Shown: positions 37,283 to 45,319 of the stretch, piece by piece
Numbering within the stretch: position 1 is the first letter of the stretch
Layout: every line of letters begins with the position of its first letter
Program-made: the position numbers and the translations under genes
NCBI GenBank assembly: GCA_903851195.1
Contig: CAINNJ010000038.1
Span: forward strand, 1-64,000
Origin: an uncultured Acidobacteriia bacterium
GTDB lineage: Bacteria > Acidobacteriota > Terriglobia > Bryobacterales > Bryobacteraceae
Direction: 5' to 3'
DNA: 64,000 bases
The notes under the pieces: model-generated
The model's database searches: none
Seen by the model: only the letters and a program-made list of their open reading frames with translations
Told to the model about the DNA's origin: nothing

Positions 37283-39517
37283 ATGCAAAAAGCGAAGAGG
37301 GCCGGCAGTCGCGCGCAGGCGGCCGGGCCGGTAGCGGTTCCCGGTCGCGCCGAAGGGAAAGCCTCACCGTTGGACGCTTCCACGCCGGAAGATTCCACGC
37401 AGTTGTCGGTCTGTGAGGCCGGGAATCCTGGCGCGGCCGTCCCGGAAGTCTCGCTCGACGATTGCGCGCTTTACATGAATCGCGAACTGAGCCTGCTGGA
37501 ATTTCAGCAGAGGGTTCTCGAAGAAGCGCGCGATTCGCGGAACAAGCTGCTGGAGCGGGTGAAGTTTCTCTCCATCGTCAACTCGAATCTGGACGAGTTC
37601 TTCATGGTCCGGGTGGCCGCGCTGAAACAGAAACTCAGCGCCCGGAGCCAGGATCTGAGCATCGACGGCCGGACCGTGACGCAGCAACTGGCGGCGGTTC
37701 GCGAGCGGCTGGACGGTCTGATGAAAGACATCTACGACTGCTTTCAGCGGCAGTTGCTGCCCGGTCTGAAGCGGCACGCCATCGAGATTGTCGATTACGG
37801 CGAACTCGATCACCGGGAGAAGTCGGCCGTGGACCAGTATTATCTGGAAACCGTCTTTCCCGTGCTGACGCCGCTCGCGTTCGACCCGGGCCGCCCGTTT
37901 CCGCACATTTCCAATCTCAGCCTGAACCTCGCCATCGTGCTGCGGGAATCGGACGACCGCGAACATTTCGCCCGTCTGAAGGTGCCGGAAGGGCTGCCGT
38001 CGCTGGTGGTGGTGCCGATGAAGCCGTCGGCGAAATCCGCCCGGAAAGCGGCGCCGCAGCCACAGAAGTTCGTCTGGATCGAACAGGTAATCGCAGCCAA
38101 TCTGCAGTCTCTGTTTCCGGGGCTGACCATCGTGGAGTCGCACCCGTTCCACATCACGCGCGACGCCGAAGTGGCGATCAAGGAACTGGAAAGCGACGAT
38201 CTGCTGGAGTCCGTGGAAGAGGCGGTCTGGCGGCGGCGTTTCCGCAAACCGGTGCGGTTGCAGACCGACAACACCATTTCCGACGACATTCTGGAAATCC
38301 TGATCGAGAATCTGGAGATGGACGCCGCAGATGTCTTCCGCGTGAACGGCCCGCTGGACCTGACACGCCTGCGGCAACTGCCTTCGCTCGACCGGCCGGA
38401 ACTGCGCGACGAAGCGCTGGAACCCTGGATGCCGCCGGAGTTTTCGAAGAACGCCGACGAAGACATCTTCACCGTGATCCGGCGGGAAGACCGCTTGCTC
38501 CACCACCCGTTCCAGACCTTCTCGCCGATTGTGGATCTGCTGAAGAAGGCGGCGCACGATCCGGATGTGCTGGCCATTAAGATGACCCTCTACCGGGTGG
38601 GCCGCAACTCGCCCATTGTCAGCGCGCTGCTCGAAGCGATCGAGAACGGCAAGCAAGTGGCGGTGCTGCTGGAACTTAAGGCCCGTTTCGACGAGGAGAG
38701 CAATATCGAGTGGGCGCGGGCGCTGGAACGCGAGGGCGTGCACGTGGTGTATGGTCTGGTGGGGCTCAAGGTGCACTGCAAGATCGCGCTGATTGTCCGG
38801 CGGGAACATGAGCAGATCCGGCGCTATGTGCATCTGGGAACGGGGAATTACAACCCTTCCACGGCACGTCTGTATACGGATCTGAGCCTGTTTACGGCCG
38901 ACCCGGAGATCGGCGCCGACGCCACCGATCTGTTTAACTATCTGACCGGCTACTCGCACAAATCGAACTTCCGCCGTTTACTGGTGGCGCCGGTCACCAT
39001 GCGGAAACAACTGATCGCGCTGATTCGCCGGGAGATCGCGCTGGGCAAAGACGGGCATCTCATCCTCAAAATGAACGCGCTGGAAGACCGGGGAATGATC
39101 CGCCTGCTCTACGAGGCTTCCCAGGCGGGCGTGAAAGTGGACCTGCTGGTGCGCGGGCTGTGCTGCCTGCGGCCGGGTATTCCGGGCGTGAGCGAGAACA
39201 TCGTGGTGCGCAGTATCGTGGGGCGTTTTCTGGAGCACAGCCGAATTTTCTACTTCCGCAACGGCGGGGCCGAAGAAGTCTACGCGGGCAGCGCGGACCT
39301 GATGCCGCGGAATCTGGACCGGCGGGTGGAACTGCTCTTTCCGATTCTGAATCCGAAGCTGGTGCGGCATCTGCGGGACGTGGTGCTGGAAAAGTATCTG
39401 GCGGATACGCGGAAAGTCCGGTTGGGGAAGCCGGACGGGACCTACGAGACGCTGAAGGGCGGCGCGGTGGACAGCCAGGCGTGGTTCATCAGCCACCGGA
39501 CCGCCCAGGCGAACTGA
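37283..39517 (+). CDS. ppk1: Polyphosphate kinase 1
   Basis: About 744 residues; it makes polyphosphate from ATP reversibly. The family normally begins near MNRELSLLEFQQRVLEEA (about residue 65 here), so there is an extra low-complexity N-terminal segment rich in Ala, Gly and Pro. The PPK domains follow: NSNLDEFFMVRVAALKQKL, FPHISNLSLNLAIVL, the catalytic histidine region VGLKVHCKIALIVRR, and YVHLGTGNYNPSTARLYTDL. It uses ATG 37283; a shorter start inside the extension is possible. It follows phoR and faces the pst-phoU genes, consistent with phosphate storage under the same control. Confidence 0.95.
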   Translation: MQKAKRAGSRAQAAGPVAVPGRAEGKASPLDASTPEDSTQLSVCEAGNPGAAVPEVSLDDCALYMNRELSLLEFQQRVLEEARDSRNKLLERVKFLSIVNSNLDEFFMVRVAALKQKLSARSQDLSIDGRTVTQQLAAVRERLDGLMKDIYDCFQRQLLPGLKRHAIEIVDYGELDHREKSAVDQYYLETVFPVLTPLAFDPGRPFPHISNLSLNLAIVLRESDDREHFARLKVPEGLPSLVVVPMKPSAKSARKAAPQPQKFVWIEQVIAANLQSLFPGLTIVESHPFHITRDAEVAIKELESDDLLESVEEAVWRRRFRKPVRLQTDNTISDDILEILIENLEMDAADVFRVNGPLDLTRLRQLPSLDRPELRDEALEPWMPPEFSKNADEDIFTVIRREDRLLHHPFQTFSPIVDLLKKAAHDPDVLAIKMTLYRVGRNSPIVSALLEAIENGKQVAVLLELKARFDEESNIEWARALEREGVHVVYGLVGLKVHCKIALIVRREHEQIRRYVHLGTGNYNPSTARLYTDLSLFTADPEIGADATDLFNYLTGYSHKSNFRRLLVAPVTMRKQLIALIRREIALGKDGHLILKMNALEDRGMIRLLYEASQAGVKVDLLVRGLCCLRPGIPGVSENIVVRSIVGRFLEHSRIFYFRNGGAEEVYAGSADLMPRNLDRRVELLFPILNPKLVRHLRDVVLEKYLADTRKVRLGKPDGTYETLKGGAVDSQAWFISHRTAQAN

Positions 39518-39533
39518 TCGGGGCGGGCAGAAG

Positions 39534-39624
39534 CCCCTTGCAAATCTGGAATGTCGTGCCGGAATTACAAGGGGAAAGGCCTGTTCTCCTTGCAATTGTG
39601 GACTTCTATGCCATAATTGCAAGG
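39534..39624. promoter_or_regulatory. Two inverted repeats (four half-sites) in front of the DUF4143-type ATPase
   Basis: Half-sites resemble CCTTGCAATTNTGG. The first pair is ccccttgcaaatctgg (39534-39549) facing ccggaattacaagggg (39559-39574). The second is ccttgcaattgtgg (39588-39601) facing ccataattgcaagg (39611-39624). The last arm ends directly before the ATPase start, covering its ribosome-binding site, so a protein bound here, or an mRNA hairpin, could control the gene. Autoregulation by the ATPase itself is possible. Confidence 0.75.
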
Positions 39625-39625
39625 T

Positions 39626-40804
39626 ATGATGGACCGCCGGGCAATCGCCACCGTTCGGGACCGGCTCAGCTATACGCCGGCGGTCGCCATTCTGGGTCCG
39701 CGGCAGGTGGGCAAGACGACCCTCGCTCTGGAAGTCGCGGAGGGACGGGAGAGTATCTATCTCGACCTGGAGTCGCCGCCGGACCGGGAGAAGCTCGCGG
39801 ACCCGGTGTTTTATCTGCAGGCGCACGAGGATCAGCTGGTGATTCTGGACGAGGTCCAGCGCCTCCCGGAGCTGTTCCAGTCGCTGCGTGGATTGATCGA
39901 TCGGGGCCGGCGCAAGGGGAAGCGCTCCGGCCGGTTCCTGCTGCTCGGTTCGGCATCGAACGATCTGCTGAAGCAATCCGAGACGCTGGCGGGGCGGATC
40001 GCCTATGTGGAACTGTCGCCGCTCGACGTGCTTGAGACGTCGAAAGATGCCGGCGACAAAGCAGCGGTCCTGCGGAAGCTCTGGACACGCGGCGGTTTTC
40101 CCGAGAGTTTCCTCGCGGAGTCGGACGCGCGCAGCTTTATCTGGCGGCAGGACTTCATCCGGACATACCTGGAGCGCGACATCCCGCAGCTGGGCCCGCG
40201 CATTCCGGCTACCACGCTGTACCGGTTCTGGAGCATGCTGGCGCATGTGCAGGGCGGGCTGTTCAACGCGGCGCAACTGGCGCGCGGGCTTGCCGTGGAC
40301 GGTAAAACGATCGCCCGGTATCTGGATCTGCTGGTGGATCTGATGCTGGCGCGGCGGCTGCAGCCGTGGCAGAGCAACGGGGGCAAGCGGCTGGTGAAAT
40401 CGCCCAAAGTTTACATCCGGGACAGTGGGGTGCTGCATGCCCTGCTGCAGCTCGGCGACACGGAAGCGCTGCTGGGGCACCCGGTGGCGGGCGCGAGTTG
40501 GGAGGGCTTTGCGATGGAAAATCTGATCGCGATGGCTCCGCCCCGGACCGCGCCGTTCTTTTATCGCAGCAGCGCGGGAGCGGAGATCGACCTTCTTCTG
40601 GACATCCCCGGGCACGGGCTCTGGGCGATCGAGATCAAGCTCGGGCTGAACGCGCGCCCGCGCCAGGGGTTCCACATTGCGTGTAACGACCTGCAGCCGG
40701 CGAAGCGATTCGTGGTGAACTCCGGCGAGGAGCGCTACCAGGTGGTTCCGGGGACCGAAGTGATCGGGCTGAAGGAACTGGGCGCGATCCTCGCCGCGCT
40801 GTGA
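39626..40804 (+). CDS. DUF4143-type AAA ATPase (AAA_14 family)
   Basis: About 392 residues starting at ATG 39626 or 39629. Walker A is AILGPRQVGKTTLALEVA (about residues 22-39), Walker B is QLVILDEVQRLPELF, and sensor residues lie in FLLLGSASNDLL. A winged-helix-like middle (ARGLAVDGKTIARYLDLLVD) precedes a C-terminal DUF4143 region with nuclease-like features (SSAGAEIDLLLDIPGHG, then WAIEIKLG), as in PD-(D/E)xK folds. These genes are widespread, often mobile and without an agreed function. It lies between ppk1 and phoU, interrupting a phosphate locus, and is preceded by strong inverted repeats. Convergent phoU ends 9 bp away. Confidence 0.88.
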   Translation: MMDRRAIATVRDRLSYTPAVAILGPRQVGKTTLALEVAEGRESIYLDLESPPDREKLADPVFYLQAHEDQLVILDEVQRLPELFQSLRGLIDRGRRKGKRSGRFLLLGSASNDLLKQSETLAGRIAYVELSPLDVLETSKDAGDKAAVLRKLWTRGGFPESFLAESDARSFIWRQDFIRTYLERDIPQLGPRIPATTLYRFWSMLAHVQGGLFNAAQLARGLAVDGKTIARYLDLLVDLMLARRLQPWQSNGGKRLVKSPKVYIRDSGVLHALLQLGDTEALLGHPVAGASWEGFAMENLIAMAPPRTAPFFYRSSAGAEIDLLLDIPGHGLWAIEIKLGLNARPRQGFHIACNDLQPAKRFVVNSGEERYQVVPGTEVIGLKELGAILAAL

Positions 40805-40813
40805 TTTTCCGCT

Positions 40814-41482
40814 TTAAACCTGAGCTGCGTCCGCCTGCCGGTGGCGAACGTCGATGCCTTTCACCATGAAGATCACGTCTTCGGCCACGTTCGTGGCGTG
40901 GTCGGCGATCCGTTCCAGGCGGCGGGCGATCAGGATGTAATCGAGCGCGCGTTCGACGCTGGCGGGGTCCTGCTTCATCAGATCCACCATCTGGCGGGTG
41001 AGGGTATTGCGCAGTTTATCCACAGCGTCGTCGGAAGTCAGGACCGTGCGGGCCAGTTTGGCGTCGCGCTGCACGAAAGCGTCGAGACAGGTGAGCACCA
41101 TGGACTCCACCAGATTCCCCATCTCCGTGAAGCTGACGTCCATGGGCAGTTCGGGCTGGCGCATCGCGGCAAGAGAACGCTCCACGATGCCGACCGCCAT
41201 GTCGCCCATGCGCTCCAGGTCAGTATTGATCTTGATCGCTCCGACGACGAAACGCATGTCGCCGGCGACGGGGGACTCCCGCACGATCAGCGTGGTGGCG
41301 AGGTCGTCCACCTGAATCTCCAGCGCATTGATGCGCGACTCGTCGCGCAGCACCTGGTGGGCGTAATCCTCGTTCTTTTCCACCAGCGACAGAACGCTGC
41401 GGTGGATCGACTGCGCGACCAGACCGCCCATTTCGCGCAGGATGTCGTTCAGCGAGTTCAGCTCTTCTTCGAAAGGCCGCAT
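40814..41482 (-). CDS. phoU: PhoU, phosphate signalling protein, copy 1
   Basis: A 222-residue all-helical protein with two three-helix repeats. Typical metal-binding segments are RMGDMAVGIVERSLA and RLERIADHATNVAEDVIFM. PhoU links the Pst transporter to PhoR and restrains the Pho response when phosphate is plentiful. It is the last gene of the pst operon, 17 bp after pstB, the classical position. A second PhoU is encoded at 52747-53406. Confidence 0.95.
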   Translation of the reverse strand: MRPFEEELNSLNDILREMGGLVAQSIHRSVLSLVEKNEDYAHQVLRDESRINALEIQVDDLATTLIVRESPVAGDMRFVVGAIKINTDLERMGDMAVGIVERSLAAMRQPELPMDVSFTEMGNLVESMVLTCLDAFVQRDAKLARTVLTSDDAVDKLRNTLTRQMVDLMKQDPASVERALDYILIARRLERIADHATNVAEDVIFMVKGIDVRHRQADAAQV

Positions 41483-41499
41483 GTATTTTTAGAATTCCT

Positions 41500-42369
41500 C
41501 TACCCGAACCGGCCCGTGATGTAGTCTTCCGTTTCCTTCTTCGAGGGATTCTTGAAGATCACGTCGGTCTTGTCGTGCTCGATCAGTTTGCCCAGCAGGA
41601 AGAAGCCGGTGGTGTCGGCGACGCGCGCCGCCTGCTGCATGTTGTGCGTAACAATGACGATGGTGCACTGGTCTTTGAGGTCGACCAGCAGATCCTCGAT
41701 GCGCGCCGTCGCGATGGGATCGAGCGCCGAACAAGGCTCGTCGAGCAGCAGCACTTCCGGATTCACGGCCAGAGCGCGGGCGATACAAAGGCGCTGCTGC
41801 TGGCCGCCGGAAAGCGCGTAGGCCGATTCGTGCAGCTTATCTTTCGCCTCGTCCCAGAGGGCGGCGCGGCGCAGGCTCTTCTCGACGATCTCCGCGGCGC
41901 TGGTGCCCTTCAGCATCCCGTTGATCTTCGGGCCGTAAATGATGTTTTCGAAGATGGATTTCGGAAACGGATTGGGGCGCTGGAAGACCATTCCAATACG
42001 GCGGCGGATTTCGGTGACGTCCGCCTTCAGAATGTCTTCGCCGTCCAGCGTGATTTCGCCTTCGAGCCGTGTATCCCGCAGCGTTTCATTGATGCGGTTG
42101 AGGTTGCGCAGGAAGGTGGATTTGCCGCAACCGGAAGGCCCGATCAGCGCCGTCACTTTGTTGGTTGCGAACTCAAGGTTGATATCGTGAAGCGCCTGGA
42201 ATTTTCCGTAGTAGAAATTCACGTGGGCGGCGCGCATTTTGATGGCCGCGGCCGTTGCTGTGGGTGACGGCGCGGCGCCGCCGGACGGAGTCATCGTGTT
42301 CGTGTCCGTGCGGGAAGATTCGGAAGATGTTTTTGGCATGTCAGGTGACATTTGCGTTGGTGCGCTCAT
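41500..42369 (-). CDS. pstB: PstB, phosphate ABC transporter ATPase
   Basis: A 289-residue ATPase. Walker [10 protein letters not shown], signature [16 protein letters not shown], and Walker [14 protein letters not shown] are intact, with the family-specific [18 protein letters not shown]. It energises phosphate uptake through PstCA. The first 44 residues are an unusual Ser/Thr/Pro-rich extension before [16 protein letters not shown], where PstB normally starts; a shorter start there is possible. It follows pstA by 13 bp and precedes phoU. Confidence 0.96.
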   Translation of the reverse strand: MSAPTQMSPDMPKTSSESSRTDTNTMTPSGGAAPSPTATAAAIKMRAAHVNFYYGKFQALHDINLEFATNKVTALIGPSGCGKSTFLRNLNRINETLRDTRLEGEITLDGEDILKADVTEIRRRIGMVFQRPNPFPKSIFENIIYGPKINGMLKGTSAAEIVEKSLRRAALWDEAKDKLHESAYALSGGQQQRLCIARALAVNPEVLLLDEPCSALDPIATARIEDLLVDLKDQCTIVIVTHNMQQAARVADTTGFFLLGKLIEHDKTDVIFKNPSKKETEDYITGRFG

Positions 42370-42382
42370 CGGGAAAAACCCC

Positions 42383-43243
42383 TTATTTCGGGAGCGAAGC
42401 TCCCCTCGAAACGATTGCTCTCGCGGTGATATTGGCGATCAGCACCAGCCCCAGCAGCACCAGGCCGGCGGCCCATGCCTGCCGGTGCCAGTCCTCGTAA
42501 GGCGCGGTGGCATGCGTGAAGATCATGACGGGCAGAGAGGCGGTGGGCTGATTGAGGCTGGTGCTCCAGAAGTTGTTGCCGAGCGCGGTAAACAGCAGCG
42601 GGGCCGTTTCCCCCGAGATGCGGGCGACGCCCAGAATCATCGAGGTCATGATGCCTTTGCGCGCCGCGGGCACGATCACGGAAGCGACGGTGAGCCACAT
42701 GGGAGCGCCCAGAGCGAGCGCGCCTTCGCGCATGGTCCGGGGAACCTCCAGGAGGAACTGCTCGGTGCCGCGGGCGGTAATGGGAATCAGCATCAGACTC
42801 AGGGCGAAACCGCCGGCGAGCGCCGAGAACTGATGCAAGGGCTTCACGATGACGGTCCACGCAACGATGCCGATGACGATCGACGGGATGCCGTTCAGCA
42901 GATCGGCCGTGTAGCGGATTACGAAACCGAGTTTTTTCGGGCTGAACTCAGCCAGATAGATGCCGGCGAAAAAGCCGATCGGCAGGCCGATTACGGAGGC
43001 CAGCAGGATGATGACGGCGCTGCCCAGAATCGCGTTGGCCATTCCGCCACCCTCCTGGCCAGGGGCCAGAGGCAGCTTCGTGAAGAAATCGAGACTGACC
43101 GATTTGCCGCCGTTGTAGACCAGATAGGAAAGAATCAGAAACAGCGTGGAGACAGTGAGAAAGGCGCATACGGCCGTCAAAGTCAGCATCACGTTGTTGA
43201 CCGCGTTGCGGCGCTGGTTGCGCGCGGAAGTTTTTGTCGACAT
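42383..43243 (-). CDS. pstA: PstA, phosphate ABC transporter permease
   Basis: A 286-residue permease with six predicted helices. The first helix is [19 protein letters not shown], and the typical loop [18 protein letters not shown] plus the ATPase-contact segment [19 protein letters not shown] are present. The start ATG shares one base with the pstC TAA (TAATG), so translation is coupled. It forms the membrane channel with PstC. Confidence 0.95.
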   Translation of the reverse strand: MSTKTSARNQRRNAVNNVMLTLTAVCAFLTVSTLFLILSYLVYNGGKSVSLDFFTKLPLAPGQEGGGMANAILGSAVIILLASVIGLPIGFFAGIYLAEFSPKKLGFVIRYTADLLNGIPSIVIGIVAWTVIVKPLHQFSALAGGFALSLMLIPITARGTEQFLLEVPRTMREGALALGAPMWLTVASVIVPAARKGIMTSMILGVARISGETAPLLFTALGNNFWSTSLNQPTASLPVMIFTHATAPYEDWHRQAWAAGLVLLGLVLIANITARAIVSRGASLPK

Positions 43244-44205
43244 TAAGCCTTGGCCGAACCTTTCCCGGTGGTGAGCACGATCATCACCTGCGCCAGCCCG
43301 TTGATCACCATGGTGAGGGCGAACAGAACCAGCCCGAGTTCCACCAGTGCCGAGGCATGCATCTGCCCGGAAGCTTCCGTGAACTCGTTGGCGACGACGG
43401 CGGCGATGGTATAGCCGGGAGAAATCAGAGATGCGTGAATTTTGGGATCGTTACCGATGACCATGGTTACCGCCATGGTTTCGCCGAGCGCGCGGGCCAG
43501 ACCGAGAAACACCGAGCCCATGATGCCGAGACGCGCGAAGGGGACGACGATCTGCCAGGTGGATTCCCACTTGGTGGCGCCCAGCGCCAGAGCCGCTTCG
43601 CGCTGTTCCCGCGGCACCGCCATCAGCGCCTCGCGGGAAACCGAGATGATGAACGGGAAGGTCATGACAGCCAGAATGATGCCTGCCGTGAGATATCCTA
43701 CACCGAACGCCGGACCGGTGAAGAGCGGAGAGAAACCGAACGCCTGTTTGAGCCCGGGCTGCACGTAATCCCGCATCAGGGGAACCAGGGTGAAGATAGC
43801 CAGGAGGCCGAAGATCACGCTGGGCACGGCGGCGAGCAACTCAACCAGGAACGTGAGACTGTTGGAAAGTTTGGGGAGCGCGAGTTCGGAAAGATAGATC
43901 GCCGCGCCGACTCCCAGGGGCACGGAGATCAGCAGCGCCAGCAGCGAGGTGAGCACGGTGCCGTAGATGAACGGCAAAGCGCCGAACTCATCCGTCACCG
44001 GGTTCCAGAGTTGCGACGTCAGAAACGTGAAGCCGAACTTTTCCCGCGTTGGCGTACTGCCCAGCCATAACTGCCAGACAACAAGCAGCGTCAACGCAAT
44101 GATCAGCGCCGCGAAAAGAAAGGTGAAAGCTTTGGCCAGCTCATCGCCGCCGAGCCGGCTTTTCGTTTTGATTGTAGGCCGCACAATGGCGGCGTGAGTG
44201 GCCAT
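43243..44205 (-). CDS. pstC: PstC, phosphate ABC transporter permease
   Basis: A 320-residue permease. The segments TFLVELLAAVPSVIFGLLAI and VPREQREAALALGATKWES are the PstC counterparts of those in PstA. It starts 20 bp after pstS and overlaps pstA by one base. It forms the heterodimeric inner-membrane channel of the high-affinity phosphate importer. Confidence 0.95.
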   Translation of the reverse strand: MATHAAIVRPTIKTKSRLGGDELAKAFTFLFAALIIALTLLVVWQLWLGSTPTREKFGFTFLTSQLWNPVTDEFGALPFIYGTVLTSLLALLISVPLGVGAAIYLSELALPKLSNSLTFLVELLAAVPSVIFGLLAIFTLVPLMRDYVQPGLKQAFGFSPLFTGPAFGVGYLTAGIILAVMTFPFIISVSREALMAVPREQREAALALGATKWESTWQIVVPFARLGIMGSVFLGLARALGETMAVTMVIGNDPKIHASLISPGYTIAAVVANEFTEASGQMHASALVELGLVLFALTMVINGLAQVMIVLTTGKGSAKA

Positions 44206-44225
44206 AGCTATCAGGGGATGGTTAC

Positions 44226-45233
44226 TTATTTAATGGTCGCAATCTGCTTCAGTTCTTTATCCGCCACAGCCTTGGGAAGCGGCGCGTAGCTGAGACCGGC
44301 GGCTTCTTTCTGACCGTCTTTGAGCATCCAGGTCAGGAAATCCGTGATGGCTTTACGCTTCGCGGCGTCCTGAATCTGGCTGGGGATCAGCAGGTAGGTG
44401 AAGGTGGAAATCGGATAGGCCTTTTTGCCCGGGGAATTAGTGATGGAGACCCGGAAATCCGCCGGCATTTCTTTCATCGCCGCGGCGGCTTCGGTCACGC
44501 TCGCCACACTCGGAGTGATGACTTCGCCGGACGCATTCTTCACGTTGCCGAACGACATCTTGTTGTTGACGGCGAACAGAAGTTCCACGTAGCCGATGGA
44601 GTTGGGAGTCTGTTTCACGGTGCCGGCAACGCCATCGCTGCCCTTGCCGCCCAGACCGACCGGCCAGCTCACCGCGGCCGCGGCGCCGACTTTGGACTTC
44701 CAGTCGGGGCTGACTTTGGAGAGATAATCGGTGAACACGAAAGAGGTGCCGCTGCCGTCCGAACGGTGAACCACGACGATATCGTTGGCGGGCAGTTTCA
44801 CGCCTGCGTTCGCGCCGGCGATCTTCGGATCGTTCCATTTCGTGATGGTGCCGAGGTAGATTCCGGCAATGGCTTCCGGCGTGAACGTCAGCGAACCGGT
44901 AACGCCCGGGATGTTGTAAGTCATCACAACCGCGCCCAGAACCGAGGGGAAGTGAAGAGCTTTGACCTTCAGTTTGGAGAGCTGCTCGTCCGTCATCGGA
45001 ACGTCGGAAGCGCCGAAGTCAACGGTGCCTTCCGTGAGCTGTTTGATGCCCGCGCCGGAGCCGATGTCCTGGTAGTTCACCTGCACGCCGGTTTTGGTCT
45101 TGAATTCGCCAAACCATTTCTGATAGATTGGCGCCGGAAAAGTGGCGCCGGCGGCGGTGAGCGACTGTGCGGAAGCCGAGGCCGCACACAGGGCGGTCAG
45201 CGCGAGAAAACCGGTAAAGTGGATCGTTTTCAT
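44226..45233 (-). CDS. pstS: PstS, periplasmic phosphate-binding protein
   Basis: About 335 residues from ATG 45233, with AAGG seven bases upstream and a signal peptide (FTGFLALTALCAASASA). Phosphate-binding residues lie in TAAGATFPAPIYQKW, DIGSGAGIKQLTEGTVDFGA and VVHRSDGSGTSFVFTDYL. It delivers phosphate to PstCA. Upstream is a strong hairpin after the porin gene, leaving only about 30 bases for a separate promoter, so expression probably depends on read-through from the porin transcript or on a promoter inside the porin gene. Confidence 0.96.
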   Translation of the reverse strand: MKTIHFTGFLALTALCAASASAQSLTAAGATFPAPIYQKWFGEFKTKTGVQVNYQDIGSGAGIKQLTEGTVDFGASDVPMTDEQLSKLKVKALHFPSVLGAVVMTYNIPGVTGSLTFTPEAIAGIYLGTITKWNDPKIAGANAGVKLPANDIVVVHRSDGSGTSFVFTDYLSKVSPDWKSKVGAAAAVSWPVGLGGKGSDGVAGTVKQTPNSIGYVELLFAVNNKMSFGNVKNASGEVITPSVASVTEAAAAMKEMPADFRVSITNSPGKKAYPISTFTYLLIPSQIQDAAKRKAITDFLTWMLKDGQKEAAGLSYAPLPKAVADKELKQIATIK

Positions 45234-45256
45234 GTATTTGCCTTGTCCTGTTAGTT

Positions 45257-45292
45257 CAAAAGAAGGATGGCACACTGTTGAGTGTGCCATCC
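45257..45292 (-). terminator. Strong hairpin between porin and pstS
   Basis: A perfect 12-bp stem (GGATGGCACACT / AGTGTGCCATCC) with a 4-base loop, followed on the minus strand by TTCTTTT. It begins 28 bases after the porin stop. It acts either as a terminator giving differential expression or as an mRNA-stabilising element. Confidence 0.85.
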
Positions 45293-45319
45293 GAAGGTTT
45301 CAATCGCGTTACGAACTCT

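Noticed and set aside
39534-39624. IS terminal repeats flanking the ATPase
   Set aside because: Both inverted repeats lie on one side only, no matching repeat is seen after 40804, and there is no transposase.
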